A stretch of 64,000 nt of DNA from Pyrinomonadaceae bacterium (GCA_019694395.1 JAIBCC010000025.1:34078-98077), one strand, 5' to 3'. Shown: positions 50,584 to 60,228, counted from the first letter of the stretch. Numbers and translations are program-made. The notes: a model not told the origin generated them from the letters alone.

Positions 50584-51449
50584 TATTTTTTACCTCCTGT
50601 TGGAGTTGCTCTGGTGTAGGCAATCGCCACCGCATTCACAAAATCCTGCGCCGAAAAAGTTTGTCCTTCCCAGTGCTTAATCATTTTTTTGATGTTCATC
50701 CAATTATAATCGCCGCTTCCTTTGGTTCTGATGTTTCCAACCTGATCTTTTTGCTTCAGTTTTTCGGGCAATTCGTATTTTTTCTCGTGCATTCCGATGG
50801 TCATTGAGATAAAACTGCGATGTTTATTTTTAGTTTTTGATTTATGTTTGCCGCGTGCGGTGCGTTTCGATTTTTTACTCTGTTTGGCGTAATCAAAAAC
50901 ACTCCATTTGAGGATTGTTCCGTCTGCTAAAGCCGTTTCACCGTCAAACCATTGGTCTTTGTAAAAATAATCAATGATACTGTAATAAGCTCCGCGTTGA
51001 TAAGGCTGAGATTGATTGATCAATTTTTCTTTCAGAGCAAATCCGCGCAAATCCAGTTTTAATTTCAATGACTCGGATGGTTTCATCTCTTCCCGCAATA
51101 TTTTCAAAATCGGAATCACCGTATTAGTCAGAACTTCGCCCGAAATATCATACTTTTTGATGTAAAAATAAGCAGATAATCCGGCGATGACCATAAAAAG
51201 CCCGATAAAAATCGTGACAAATCCGACATAAATCGCCATCAGAAAAAAACTAAAAAAGATAATAATAAATCCGACACAGCCGATTCCGCCCATCCATTTG
51301 CGGGTCGAATCGCTTTCCTTGTCAAAATCCCGCAGTTTTTGAAAAAAGGCAAGCCACTGATCAGGAGTTTTTGCGTCGGTAATTTGTTTTTTTAACAGTA
51401 GGTTTTTTTCTTCAGCCGAAAGTTTTCCAAGAGTAAAAAATGCTTTCAC
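50583..51449 (-). CDS. membrane protein, 288 aa, GTG start
   Basis: The start codon is GTG at 51449 with GGAG six bases upstream. Residues 1-50 are a helical charged region, then two hydrophobic helices (about 53-73 and 76-95) anchor a cytoplasmic domain of 190 residues with a basic patch SKKSKRTARGKHKSKTKNK. The C-terminal part (FSAQDFVNAVAIAYTRATP) is helical. Looks like a DUF3137-type membrane protein, but the family call is uncertain. Translationally coupled to the B-box-like gene. Confidence 0.75.
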   Translation of the reverse strand: MKAFFTLGKLSAEEKNLLLKKQITDAKTPDQWLAFFQKLRDFDKESDSTRKWMGGIGCVGFIIIFFSFFLMAIYVGFVTIFIGLFMVIAGLSAYFYIKKYDISGEVLTNTVIPILKILREEMKPSESLKLKLDLRGFALKEKLINQSQPYQRGAYYSIIDYFYKDQWFDGETALADGTILKWSVFDYAKQSKKSKRTARGKHKSKTKNKHRSFISMTIGMHEKKYELPEKLKQKDQVGNIRTKGSGDYNWMNIKKMIKHWEGQTFSAQDFVNAVAIAYTRATPTGGKK

Positions 51450-51507
51450 GTTTGTCTCCGTGCAAATTGATTTTGGTTAAAATAATTGATTCTTTTAAGA
51501 TTGTAAA

Positions 51508-52677
51508 TTAATTTTGCAAAAGATAGACGTAAATTTCTTTCAATTTTGCAATGGAATGCTCCCAAAGGAAGTCTTTTTCGATTTTTTGACGGGCATTTGC
51601 ACCCATTTCAGCCAATTTATCAGGATATTGCAAAAGAACACGGATCACACGGGCAAGTTCACCGAAACGATCAGGCTGAATCAATCTTCCGTGTTCGCGG
51701 TCAGTCATAATCTCGCGCACCGAAGGCAAATCCGAAGCAATCACGGGAACTCCCGAAGCCATTGATTCCAAGATTTTCAACGGTGCACAACCTTGCTCGA
51801 TATTCCGCGAACATTCGGTCAAAGGCGCAACTGATAGCAAAGCATTATCGCGCCACGGGGCTAAATCTTCCTCTCTTAAGCCAAAATTCCAGATGATTCG
51901 GTCATTGACTTCTAATTTCTCGGAAAGTTTGGTCAAAAGTTTGGCACGGCGTGAGTAATTTGAGGCGCAAATGACTAAATACAGATCTTCCAAATCACGC
52001 AGACGGGCAAATGCACGAAGCAAAACGTCAACGCCTTGCCACGATTGCAACGCGCCAAAATAAAGCAGATATTTGTCCGGCGCATCAATCGGTTTTTCGG
52101 TTTTTGGTTTGATAAATGCACCGTTCGGAATGACCTGCACTTTATTTTCCGCAATTCCGTAACTCAAAACCTTCTTTTTTATCGAATGAGAGGGCGTAAT
52201 AATAAAATCACTCTCTTCCAGACAAAGTTTTTCTTGTGCTTTTATTTTCTCAAGCGTTTCGGGCGCAATGTTGGAATAGAGAAAAGGTAGTTCAACCGAA
52301 GGCAATCCGTTGACTTCAAAAAGAGTTTTATATTTTCTTTCACGTCCTAAGATCGCCAGACCGCTCCAAATATCCCGAAAATGACAAATCTGCAAATTTT
52401 CATCGCATTCATCCAACAATCCGCTTAAATTCTCGCTAAACATCAACGCCCGCCGCAAATAATTTTGTTCGGGAACATTAAAACGAATTATCTCAACCTT
52501 ATCTTCGATCTGATAGTTGGGAAGCTGTTCATTTCCAAGCACATAAAGCAGACCGCCATCGAATTGCTCGAACAATGCGCGGGCAAATTTATCAATGTGA
52601 ATCGCCGCTCCTTTTCGCGTCGGAAAAACATCAAATGATGAATAAATTGAATTTGGAGAGTTGCGTAGATTGTTCAT
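51508..52677 (-). CDS. GT4-family glycosyltransferase
   Basis: The 389-residue protein has the N-terminal FPTRKGAAIHIDKFARALFEQ, the donor half YLLYFGALQSWQGVDVLLRAFARL and the EQGCAPLKILESMASGVPVIASDLPSVREIM motif of GT4 enzymes. It makes a surface glycan or glycolipid. No ribosome site precedes the ATG; the terminator of the next gene upstream (52685-52716) ends there, so a leaderless or weakly initiated message is possible. Confidence 0.9.
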   Translation of the reverse strand: MNNLRNSPNSIYSSFDVFPTRKGAAIHIDKFARALFEQFDGGLLYVLGNEQLPNYQIEDKVEIIRFNVPEQNYLRRALMFSENLSGLLDECDENLQICHFRDIWSGLAILGRERKYKTLFEVNGLPSVELPFLYSNIAPETLEKIKAQEKLCLEESDFIITPSHSIKKKVLSYGIAENKVQVIPNGAFIKPKTEKPIDAPDKYLLYFGALQSWQGVDVLLRAFARLRDLEDLYLVICASNYSRRAKLLTKLSEKLEVNDRIIWNFGLREEDLAPWRDNALLSVAPLTECSRNIEQGCAPLKILESMASGVPVIASDLPSVREIMTDREHGRLIQPDRFGELARVIRVLLQYPDKLAEMGANARQKIEKDFLWEHSIAKLKEIYVYLLQN

Positions 52678-52684
52678 TGGATAG

Positions 52685-52716
52685 AAAAAAGCACGCTGTT
52701 CGGAAACAACGTGCTT
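52685..52716 (-). terminator. intrinsic terminator after the repeat lipoprotein gene
   Basis: On the minus strand AAGCACGTTGTT, loop, AACAGCGTGCTT and a T-run, 25 bases after the stop at 52741. Confidence 0.88.
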
Positions 52717-52740
52717 CTTAAATTTTAACTAAAAACGAAA

Positions 52741-53055
52741 CTATTTCTTTTCAGCCGGTTTGTTTTCAGCCGGTTTGTTTTCAGTGTGGTTAGCATTAGC
52801 AGCCGGTTTGTTTTCAGCTGGTTTGTTTTCAGCTGGTTTGTTTTCAGCCGGTTTGTTAGCTGTGTTACCAGTGTTAGCTGTATTAGCAGTGTTAGCTGTA
52901 TTAGCAGTATTGGTTGTGTTAGCAGTATTGGTTGTGTTAGCAGTATTGCTGGTTGCTGTGTTGTTAGCTGGTTTGTTTGCAGGGGCTGAATCGCCGCAAG
53001 CGAAGCCTAAAGCCGCAACGGCTAAAAGGGCTGAAAGTGCTAAAGTCTTTTTCAT
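52741..53055 (-). CDS. low-complexity lipoprotein with NTA and KPAEN repeats
   Basis: The 104-residue protein has a lipobox (LGFAC, cysteine at 20), then only repeats: a block of N-T-A/N-T-T triplets (about 32-66) and a block of KPAEN pentapeptides (about 68-104). The DNA is a 9-bp and a 15-bp minisatellite. AGGAG precedes the ATG. A flexible, lysine- and asparagine-rich chain tethered to the outer membrane or inner membrane. Copy number probably varies between strains; function unknown. Confidence 0.8.
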   Translation of the reverse strand: MKKTLALSALLAVAALGFACGDSAPANKPANNTATSNTANTTNTANTTNTANTANTANTANTGNTANKPAENKPAENKPAENKPAANANHTENKPAENKPAEKK

Positions 53056-53431
53056 TAAATTTAATCTCCTGTCTTCTCTAAAGATAATATTATTTGATTT
53101 TGTTTTTACGCCTTTGTTTTAGGCGTTTCCAACTTTATTTAAGTTTGGGAACATTGGACAATATAAATTTCTCATCATCCATAGTCAAACCGAAACAAGT
53201 AAAAAAGTCGTTTTTTTAGAAAAATTTTCTTTCTTTGGCTTTTTCGGTAATGACTTAGAGAAATAATTCATAAAATTTTGTAAGAGTTACATAGAAATAT
53301 TGGTTTGTTTTAAGACAAAAAGTAACTTTTACAATTTTTAGAAATTATTTTTCTAAACGAATACCTTACAGAAATCCAAAATAATTTTCAAGTTTATCTT
53401 TAAATTTGCAAAGAAAAAACTGAAAAAATGG
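53056..53431. other. 376-base intergenic region
   Basis: AT-rich. A small hairpin ACGCC/GGCGT stands at 53108-53126. I see no reading frame with a ribosome site and no other recognisable element. Confidence 0.5.
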
Positions 53432-55807
53432 CTAATTTTCCGGTTCTCCAAAGTAATACGGCGTTTTCTTTGTCCATTCGCTGCGCGGAAAACGCTTATG
53501 CAAAATATCAAAAGCCGCTTTTGAATACTGCAAAGTCTGATCGTCACGACAACCATAACGGGTTGAACGAACCGCCAAATGCAGAATTTCCGGTGTATTC
53601 GGATTGGTCATATTTTTGTTGGCAAAATCAACCGCTTTTTTGGCGATAAAGGTAGAAGATTCACCAACTAACGCAATCTTCTTTTGTTCGGTGACCGATT
53701 CCGCTTTTTGGGCAGCGGTCATAAATCCCGGATAATCATACTGGGCATCTTTCTCGACACACCACCAATTTCCGCGAATGCTGTCAATCGTATTGGTCGG
53801 CGAATCTTCGCGCCCGTAACCAACCGGAACATAAATTTGAATCGTCGGATTGCGACCGATTGCCAAAAGCGAGTTTGCTTCCGAAGTTGCGGCGGGAACT
53901 TTGTAATCAGGCGCAAATTTTATCATCAAAGGCGTAAATTCGGTTTGAATTGCCGTATTTCCCAAAACGTAGGCGCGAGTCCAGACGGCAATGACCAATA
54001 ATTTTTTGAGGTGATTCGGTAAATTCTGACTCAAAGCGGCTTGGCGCAAAACCGAAAGCGGCATTTTTTGATTAAAAATTTGAGAGGCATCGTAATCAAA
54101 CATCGTGCGATTTTGCCAAACGGCAAGTTCTTTTTGATCTTTCAGATTTGTTCCGACTTCATTGGCATCATCGCTCCAGACAAAAGTTGCGGCTTGACGC
54201 TGAGCATATTTGAGAAAATCATCCAGATTATCTGCTAACTGCATTCTTTGAGAAAGAAAATCGTTTTGAGTCGAACGGGTGAAATTGTTGAAATGCGGCA
54301 AAACTTCCGCCATTTTTTGCTTGGCTTCGGTGCGTTTTTCAGCCGCGATCAAAACCCGAATTTGATGGAATTTAGCTGTCGCAAAAGCAGGCGAATCAGC
54401 TTTGATCTTATCGGCTTCGGATAAAATTTCAGTCAGACTTGCCACGTCTTTAGTGGCGTGGGAAAGTGCAGAAACAAGCCAGGAGGCGCGTTTGGTTTCT
54501 TTCCATTTTGCCAATGAATGAGCGAAACCGTCTTCGGATTGATAAGTGAAAAGCCAATCGGTCAAATCTGCGCCAAGCTCTGCGTTGGAAATGTCCTGAC
54601 GTTTCAAATTATAGTCGTAATCATATTCTTTTCCGGCTTTTTGCGCTTCTTTTTCCTCTCGGTCACGCCCGGCTTCGCTGGCTTCGGCATCAACTTTATC
54701 AAGCAGCCAAACATAATCGATCAAATCATTGTAAAGATTCAAGTTTTCGCCTTTTTGGATAAGTTTTTCGGCTAATTTACGGCGTTGCTCACGCGGTTGA
54801 GCGCGGAATCCGACCATATTCAAAAGACGGGTTGCCGATTCGTGAAATTCTTTCATCGAATTATCAGCTAAAATCGCCTTCAGATTACTTTCAGCTTTTT
54901 GATAGAGTTCCTGTTTTTCGCTCTTTTTCTGGTCAACCGATTTAATTTCTTTTTGTGGAGCATTTGTCCAGGTATTGGTGTTTGAATTGGGGTCGTGAAC
55001 CGGAGTTGGCGTTGGCGCATAATCCGGTTGAGTGTCATCAATTAAACTTGCCTGTCGAATGTAAGTTCTGGCAACCACGAATTTTGCAGTTTTGTTCCAA
55101 ACGGAGTTATTGTCGTTGGCAATTTTTTGAAATTCGGCGCGGGCTTCGGCGTTCTTTTCGGAATAAAGCAAAGCGGCGGCGTTTTGATAAACGCGGTCTT
55201 TTTTGAGCCAGTCAGGAGCATTTGCCGCAGTTTCGGCAGGCATTTTGCTTCCCTCACCGCAATTGGCAAAAACTGCATCCTGTCCGTTTACCCATTCTTT
55301 AACATCGTCATTGATACCGTATTTGGCGATTCTGGCATCCAAAGTTTTAGCAGCATTACGAAAAGCATCGTCTAAACAAGTTGTGTAGTAAAAATAATCG
55401 TCGGGCAGACGTTTTTCTGTTTCCAATTTGGCATCGCCCGCAAAAACTTTGGTGCGGGATGCTTTCCACTGTTCAACTGCATTGTTTTTGGGCGGAGCCT
55501 CTTCACTATCTTCGCCATCGGGTGTATAAACTCCGATTCGCTGTGTCAGAGCGTTCAAATATTGTTCTTGTTCGTTTGCCGTCAACGGTAAATTATTCAA
55601 TTGACGATAGAAAAGAAAAAGCGACATTCTGCCGTAGCTTGACGGAACGATGCCGATTTTTCCTTTGGCAAAATCTTTTAAGGAATAATCGGCGTGACGG
55701 CTTAAACTAAAAACCGGATCGACTGTAAAAGGTCCGCAAGCCAATACAGATTGAAAAAGAAGGCAGCACAACACAATTAACGACAGTAGTTTAACGATTT
55801 TTTTCAT
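53432..55807 (-). CDS. large exported hypothetical protein, TPR-like
   Basis: The 791-residue protein has a signal peptide with a cysteine directly after it (SVLACGPF), so it may be a lipoprotein. The body is helical with A/L/E-rich pairs that look like tetratricopeptide-type repeats (AALLYSEKNAEARAEFQKIAND; AESNLKAILADNSMKEFHESATRLLNMVG). The C-terminal third has YPGFMTAAQKAE and YGCRDDQTLQYSKAAFDILHKRFPRSEWTKKTPYYFG. No enzyme motif. Length and layout suggest a periplasmic scaffold. Standing alone. Confidence 0.78.
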   Translation of the reverse strand: MKKIVKLLSLIVLCCLLFQSVLACGPFTVDPVFSLSRHADYSLKDFAKGKIGIVPSSYGRMSLFLFYRQLNNLPLTANEQEQYLNALTQRIGVYTPDGEDSEEAPPKNNAVEQWKASRTKVFAGDAKLETEKRLPDDYFYYTTCLDDAFRNAAKTLDARIAKYGINDDVKEWVNGQDAVFANCGEGSKMPAETAANAPDWLKKDRVYQNAAALLYSEKNAEARAEFQKIANDNNSVWNKTAKFVVARTYIRQASLIDDTQPDYAPTPTPVHDPNSNTNTWTNAPQKEIKSVDQKKSEKQELYQKAESNLKAILADNSMKEFHESATRLLNMVGFRAQPREQRRKLAEKLIQKGENLNLYNDLIDYVWLLDKVDAEASEAGRDREEKEAQKAGKEYDYDYNLKRQDISNAELGADLTDWLFTYQSEDGFAHSLAKWKETKRASWLVSALSHATKDVASLTEILSEADKIKADSPAFATAKFHQIRVLIAAEKRTEAKQKMAEVLPHFNNFTRSTQNDFLSQRMQLADNLDDFLKYAQRQAATFVWSDDANEVGTNLKDQKELAVWQNRTMFDYDASQIFNQKMPLSVLRQAALSQNLPNHLKKLLVIAVWTRAYVLGNTAIQTEFTPLMIKFAPDYKVPAATSEANSLLAIGRNPTIQIYVPVGYGREDSPTNTIDSIRGNWWCVEKDAQYDYPGFMTAAQKAESVTEQKKIALVGESSTFIAKKAVDFANKNMTNPNTPEILHLAVRSTRYGCRDDQTLQYSKAAFDILHKRFPRSEWTKKTPYYFGEPEN

Positions 55808-55844
55808 ATTTTTAGGGTAATTCCAATTTAAAACTGGTTTTTAC

Positions 55845-55950
55845 CACAGATACACACGGATAAAGGCGAATAAAAACGGATTTTGATTGATTTATCAAAA
55901 AAATATCTGAGAAAATCCTGTTTTTATCTGTGTGCATCTGTGTTTAATTT
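55845..55950. repeat. ACAGATACACACGG-type palindromic repeat
   Basis: ACCACAGATACACACGGATA on the left and ATCTGTGTGCATCTGTG on the right, with AAAAACGGATTTT / AAAATCCTGTTTTT inside. It fills the gap between two minus-strand genes. Similar sequences are widespread intergenic repeats. Confidence 0.7.
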
Positions 55951-55964
55951 CCTTTTGTCCCCAT

Positions 55965-56711
55965 CTAATTCTTTTCAACGAGCGAATTTATTTTCTCTAA
56001 ATCCGATTTCTTCCAACCGTTCGGGTTATTGATAAAAAGATAAAATTTTCGATTCGGTCTGAACTCCATTTTCAAAGGTTCATCCAGCGAAATTCCGTAG
56101 CTGTTCCTGCATTTCGGTTCTATCCAGTCTTTGCCCGAAGCCAGAAAATCACGAATCGTTTTATCATCCGCGCCCATTTCAAAAGCCATCGGAACAGCTT
56201 CATCAACCGGCAAATCTTTGATCCAATTATCCGAAACGCACCACGAAGCGAGTGCTGTCATACTTAAAACGATATTTTCGGGCAATTTGGGTCTTAATCC
56301 CTGCAAGATCTGCCGATAAAATTCGCGTTCCGAACTCATTACATCAAAATCGATCTGAATTGCCGAAACATTTTTTAATTCTAATGTTTTCAATAATAAC
56401 CGCAAAACTTCTTGACGCTGTTTTTCGGACAAGTTTGCGTTTTTATTTGTTTCGATCCGCGTCACCGCAATTAATTTTGTTTCAGGATTAACTTTCAAAG
56501 GTTGTCGGCGCAGTCTGACCTCAACTTCGTCCGAGTTCAAGAGGATTGTTTGGGCTAAAAATGCAACGGCAACTTTATTGGAATCAATAAATTCCAGATT
56601 TTCGGGACGTTCCCAAGCCCATAAAATAATATTTGGCGAAGATGGCGAATTCTTTTGACAACCAAAACAAAAAGATAAAATCAGCAGAAAACAAATAAAA
56701 CGAAAACGCAT
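55965..56711 (-). CDS. lipoprotein with DUF3142 domain
   Basis: The 248-residue protein has a lipobox (CFGC, near residue 18) and then IILWAWERPENLEFID, VAVAFLAQTI, VSAIQIDFDVMSSEREFYRQIL and LSMTALASWCVSDNWI, which match the DUF3142 pattern, a TIM-barrel domain related to glycoside hydrolases. Function unknown. Start at 56711 gives the shorter clean signal peptide. Confidence 0.82.
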   Translation of the reverse strand: MRFRFICFLLILSFCFGCQKNSPSSPNIILWAWERPENLEFIDSNKVAVAFLAQTILLNSDEVEVRLRRQPLKVNPETKLIAVTRIETNKNANLSEKQRQEVLRLLLKTLELKNVSAIQIDFDVMSSEREFYRQILQGLRPKLPENIVLSMTALASWCVSDNWIKDLPVDEAVPMAFEMGADDKTIRDFLASGKDWIEPKCRNSYGISLDEPLKMEFRPNRKFYLFINNPNGWKKSDLEKINSLVEKN

Positions 56712-56788
56712 AAAATTATGCTGAATATACAACAGTTATCCTGCTTTGACTAGAGATAATTTGAGTGTTCTGTTATATTTTGATTAAC

Positions 56789-56804
56789 TGAATGACCATT
56801 CATT
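56789..56804. promoter_or_regulatory. FadR-like operator before the ETF-QO gene
   Basis: TGAATGACCATTCATT, read on the other strand, is AATGAATGGTCATTCA. The palindrome at etfBA (33829-33846) contains AATGAATGCTCATTCA, differing at the central base only. Both are followed by GTTA on that strand. The site lies just after a -10-like TATATT (56774-56779) and 12 bases before the ATG, the right place for repression. Family assignment is inferred. Confidence 0.55.
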
Positions 56805-56816
56805 TTGAGGCAAATA

Positions 56817-58520
56817 ATGATTGAACGTGAACAATTACCAATGGATGTAGTTTTTGTCGGTGCAGGTCCGGCAAATTTGGCAGCGGCATTGCATTTGAAA
56901 AAACAAATAAAATTGCACAACGAAAACGTAGATAAGGGCTTAGCACACGGCAAAAAGATTGACGATTTAGAAATCGCCATCGTTGAAAAAGGCGCAGCCG
57001 TCGGCGCACATATTTTATCGGGTGCAGTGATGGATCCCAAAGGAATCAAAGAACTTATGCCCGATTTTATTGAGCAGGGCTGTCCAGTAGATGCCCAAGT
57101 CACTGCCGATGCCGCCTGGTATTTGACCACCAAAGGAAAGATCAAAGCTCCGATCACGCCGCCGCCGCTTGTAAACAAAGGAAAATACATCATTTCATTA
57201 AGCCGGATGTGCGAATGGTTAGCCGAAAAATGCGAAGCCGAAGGCATTAATATTTTTCCCGAATTTCCTGCGTCCGAACTTCTTTACGATGAAAATGACC
57301 ACGTTATCGGCATTCGCACGGGCGACAAGGGAATTGACAAAGACGGCAAAATGAAAGGGAATTTTGAACCCGGAGTTGACCTTTTAGCCAAAGTTACGGT
57401 TTTAGGCGAAGGCTCACGCGGTTCATTGACCAAACAATTAACCGAAAGACTTGGATTGAACAAAGGCAAAGAGCCGCAAGTTTTTTCGCTTGGAGTCAAA
57501 GAACTTTGGGAAGTTCCCGCCGGAAATTTTGATGAAGGATTGGTCGTTCACACGCTCGGATTTCCTTCGGATACGCAAACTTACGGCGGCGGCTGGATTT
57601 ACGGGATGAAAAATAATGTCATCTCAATCGGTTATGTAACGGGTTTGGATTATGTTGACCCGAACATTGACCCGCACGCCGAATTCCAAAAATTCAAAAC
57701 GCATCCCGAAATCGCCAAAATTCTGGAAGGTGGAAAAATGCTCAAATACGGCGCAAAAACCATTAATGCAGGTGGTTGGAATACGATGCCGCAGCTTTAT
57801 GCCGATGGAGTTTTGATCGTCGGAGATTCTGCCGCATTTTTGAACGGGCAGCGCATCAAAGGAATTCATACCGCGATTAAATCGGGAATGTTGGCAGCGG
57901 AAACAATTGTTCACGCCTTTGCGCACGATGATTTTTCAGCAAATTCTTTGAAACATTTTGAAAGCTGGGTTAATGATAGTTGGCTTTATGATGAACTTTA
58001 CCCGGTTCGCAATTTTCACGGTGCGTTCCAAAAAGGTCGTTGGTCGGCTCTCATCAACACAGGTTTACAGTTTTTGACCGGAGGTAGAGCCTGGGGATTC
58101 ATTGACAAAGAAGACCACGTTGCCGGACACGAACGGATGCAAACTTTAGAAGACTATGGCGATAAGAATAAAGACCGTTACGAAAAAGTCAAATTTGATG
58201 GGACTTTGACTTTTAACAAACCCACAGACGTTTTCCACGCCGCAGTTGCTCATGACGAAGACCAACCCGCACATTTACACGTTATGGACACCGAAATTTG
58301 TGCGACTCGCTGCGCCGAAGAGTTTGGAAATCCTTGTCAAAGATTCTGTCCGGCGGCAGTTTACGAGATGGAAGAAAATCCAAAATCAGGGCGCAAAGAG
58401 TTAAAGATAAATTTCTCTAACTGTGTTCATTGCAAGACTTGCGACATTGCCGATCCGTATCAAATCATTAATTGGGTGACGCCCGAAGGCGGAGGCGGAC
58501 CGAACTATAAAGGAATGTAA
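56817..58520 (+). CDS. electron transfer flavoprotein:quinone oxidoreductase
   Basis: The 567-residue protein has the FAD motif VVFVGAGPANLAAALHL near the N-terminus, GAHILSGAVMDPKGI, and a C-terminal [4Fe-4S] ferredoxin-like part: CATRCAEEFGNPCQRFCPAAVYEM then NCVHCKTCDIADPYQIINW. It passes electrons from ETF (etfBA at 33.9 kb) to menaquinone at the membrane during fatty acid or amino acid oxidation. TTGAGG precedes the ATG at 56817; starting at the TTG (56805) would remove that site. The end GPNYKGM is typical of the family. Confidence 0.96.
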   Translation: MIEREQLPMDVVFVGAGPANLAAALHLKKQIKLHNENVDKGLAHGKKIDDLEIAIVEKGAAVGAHILSGAVMDPKGIKELMPDFIEQGCPVDAQVTADAAWYLTTKGKIKAPITPPPLVNKGKYIISLSRMCEWLAEKCEAEGINIFPEFPASELLYDENDHVIGIRTGDKGIDKDGKMKGNFEPGVDLLAKVTVLGEGSRGSLTKQLTERLGLNKGKEPQVFSLGVKELWEVPAGNFDEGLVVHTLGFPSDTQTYGGGWIYGMKNNVISIGYVTGLDYVDPNIDPHAEFQKFKTHPEIAKILEGGKMLKYGAKTINAGGWNTMPQLYADGVLIVGDSAAFLNGQRIKGIHTAIKSGMLAAETIVHAFAHDDFSANSLKHFESWVNDSWLYDELYPVRNFHGAFQKGRWSALINTGLQFLTGGRAWGFIDKEDHVAGHERMQTLEDYGDKNKDRYEKVKFDGTLTFNKPTDVFHAAVAHDEDQPAHLHVMDTEICATRCAEEFGNPCQRFCPAAVYEMEENPKSGRKELKINFSNCVHCKTCDIADPYQIINWVTPEGGGGPNYKGM

Positions 58521-58604
58521 TTTGCTTTTGGATTTTTGGATTGATTGTTTTAAAGTGTTAGTAGTTTTTTCTGCCCCTTACAAAATAAATGAGGTAAAAA
58601 TGTA

Positions 58605-58880
58605 ATGAGCGAAGAGTTTAACGAAAAATTTGAAACGATTGAGCAAACCTTAAAATATATTGCCGATTCTCAAGCTAAATTTGAATGGATAATGAAAAAG
58701 AGTCAAAAAGATTGGGAAAAAAGGCAAGAAGAATATGAAAAGCGTTTGGCACAAACTCAAAAACATCTTGATTACATAACCAAATTAACGGGAATCGCCT
58801 TTGAAGATCTAATGTTTCAAGATGAAAAACTCGAAGAAGCAGGAAAGACTTTAACTCGCAAAAATCCGAAAAGAACCTGA
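58605..58880 (+). CDS. small coiled-coil hypothetical protein
   Basis: The 91-residue protein starts MSEEFNEKFETIEQTL and is a long charged helix (KKSQKDWEKRQEEYEKRLAQTQKHLDYI), followed by TGIAFEDLMFQDEKL. GAGG stands upstream. No known family. 84 bases after the ETF-QO gene, so co-transcription is possible. Confidence 0.65.
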   Translation: MSEEFNEKFETIEQTLKYIADSQAKFEWIMKKSQKDWEKRQEEYEKRLAQTQKHLDYITKLTGIAFEDLMFQDEKLEEAGKTLTRKNPKRT

Positions 58881-58986
58881 GATTTTAGAAATTTATTAAA
58901 AGGAATAAAAATTGCAACTTTGATTAATTGTTGTGAAAAGTTGTTTCAAAACAATACACATTAATATTTCAAAGGAGATAAGAGCA

Positions 58987-59223
58987 ATGGGAATTCCAAA
59001 TAAAGACGAAATTAAAGGGAAATACAAAGAAGTAAAAGGCAAAATCAAAGAGGCGGTTGGTGATTTGACCGATAACGGCAGACTTGAAAGCGAAGGAGAA
59101 GCCGATCAGACTGAAGGCGAAACCCAACAAACCTGGGGAAAATTCAAACGCGGCGTGAGCGAAACGGTGGACGCTGCCGGAGAAGCAATCAGCAATGCCG
59201 GAAAGAAAATTAATAAGGGCTAA
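58987..59223 (+). CDS. CsbD-like stress protein
   Basis: The 78-residue protein begins MGIPNKDEIKGKYKEVKGKIKEAVGDLT, the CsbD pattern, with DNGRLESEGEADQTEGETQQTWG following. CsbD-type proteins are small, hydrophilic and induced by general stress; their action is not known. AAAGGAG lies ten bases before the ATG at 58987. Terminator downstream. Confidence 0.9.
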   Translation: MGIPNKDEIKGKYKEVKGKIKEAVGDLTDNGRLESEGEADQTEGETQQTWGKFKRGVSETVDAAGEAISNAGKKINKG

Positions 59224-59231
59224 TTACTTAG

Positions 59232-59268
59232 ACGGGAGAGGTTTTTAATAAAATCTCTCCCGTTTTTT
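59232..59268 (+). terminator. intrinsic terminator after the CsbD-like gene
   Basis: ACGGGAGAG, a loop, CTCTCCCGT and TTTTTT. Confidence 0.9.
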
Positions 59269-59327
59269 CTAAAATCAATCCTCCAAATTTTACATCTTCA
59301 ACTTTTCAAATTATTTTAAACGCAGTT

Positions 59328-59963
59328 ATGCGTGGAATCTTATTCATTATTTCATCCCCATCAGGCGGCGGAAAAGGCACTTTAATTCGTGAAGTGTTGC
59401 GAACTGTGCCGAATATCGGTTATTCTGTATCTTTTACCACGCGGCAGATACGCGAAGGTGAGATTGACGGTGTGCATTATAATTTTATTTCGCACGAACA
59501 ATTTGAAAATTTGATCAAACAGGAAGAATTCCTTGAATATGCCGAAGTTCACGGCAATTATTACGGAACCTCCAAAACGCAAGTTGACCACGAAACTTCA
59601 GTAGGACGCGACATTATTTTGGAAATAGACGTTCAAGGCGCGACTTTGGTTCGGGAAAAAGCCAAAGATGCAATTGGAATTTTTATCCTTCCGCCGTCTT
59701 TTGAGGTTTTAAAAGAACGCCTGACGGCTCGGAATACTGAAACTGCAGAAGATTTGCAGCTGCGTTTAAAAAACTCTCGCGGCGAAGTTCAGGAATATAC
59801 AAAGTTTGATTATGTGATCATCAACGATGAAGTCACAAAAGCGGTAACAGATTTGCAGTCAGTAATTTATGCTGAAAGATGCAAACACTTGAGACAAACT
59901 GAAGCCGTTGAAAAGATTTTAGATACTTTTGAAAGTTTTAAGACAAATTCAATCGGAGATTGA
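59328..59963 (+). CDS. gmk: guanylate kinase
   Basis: The 211-residue protein has the P-loop ISSPSGGGKGT, then SVSFTTRQIREGEIDGVHYNFIS and the lid AEVHGNYYGTSKTQV, ILEIDVQGA. It phosphorylates GMP to GDP. Slightly unusual: GGGKGT in the P-loop (GAGKST/T in most). rpoZ follows by nine bases, as in many genomes. Confidence 0.96.
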   Translation: MRGILFIISSPSGGGKGTLIREVLRTVPNIGYSVSFTTRQIREGEIDGVHYNFISHEQFENLIKQEEFLEYAEVHGNYYGTSKTQVDHETSVGRDIILEIDVQGATLVREKAKDAIGIFILPPSFEVLKERLTARNTETAEDLQLRLKNSRGEVQEYTKFDYVIINDEVTKAVTDLQSVIYAERCKHLRQTEAVEKILDTFESFKTNSIGD

Positions 59964-59972
59964 ACAATTTTT

Positions 59973-60227
59973 ATGGAAGAAAATTTAGAAAACCAAGAAT
60001 TAGAATTAGGAAATTTAGATAATGGTGAAGAATCAGCCGAAGAAGAAATTCCGGCAGTTGATTCAAAATACCGGATGATCTTGCTGGCTGCCCAACGCAG
60101 TAAACAATTGCAGCGTGGCGCCAATCCTCGTGTTAATGCCGATCCGCGTAAAATTAAACCGACCCGCATCGCCATGGAAGAACTCAAACAAAAGAAAGTC
60201 CGTTACAAAGTTTTAGACCAAGAATAA
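59973..60227 (+). CDS. rpoZ: RNA polymerase omega subunit
   Basis: The 84-residue protein has the omega core: VDSKYRMILLAAQRSKQLQRGA then PTRIAMEELKQKKVRY. The first 27 residues are an acidic N-terminal extension (ELELGNLDNGEESAEEE). Stabilises RNA polymerase; co-transcribed with gmk. Confidence 0.94.
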   Translation: MEENLENQELELGNLDNGEESAEEEIPAVDSKYRMILLAAQRSKQLQRGANPRVNADPRKIKPTRIAMEELKQKKVRYKVLDQE

Positions 60228-60228
60228 A

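Noticed and set aside
52760..53122. Long plus-strand frame of leucine/alanine/valine repeats
   Set aside because: It is the antisense of the low-complexity lipoprotein gene, which has a lipobox, ribosome site and terminator.
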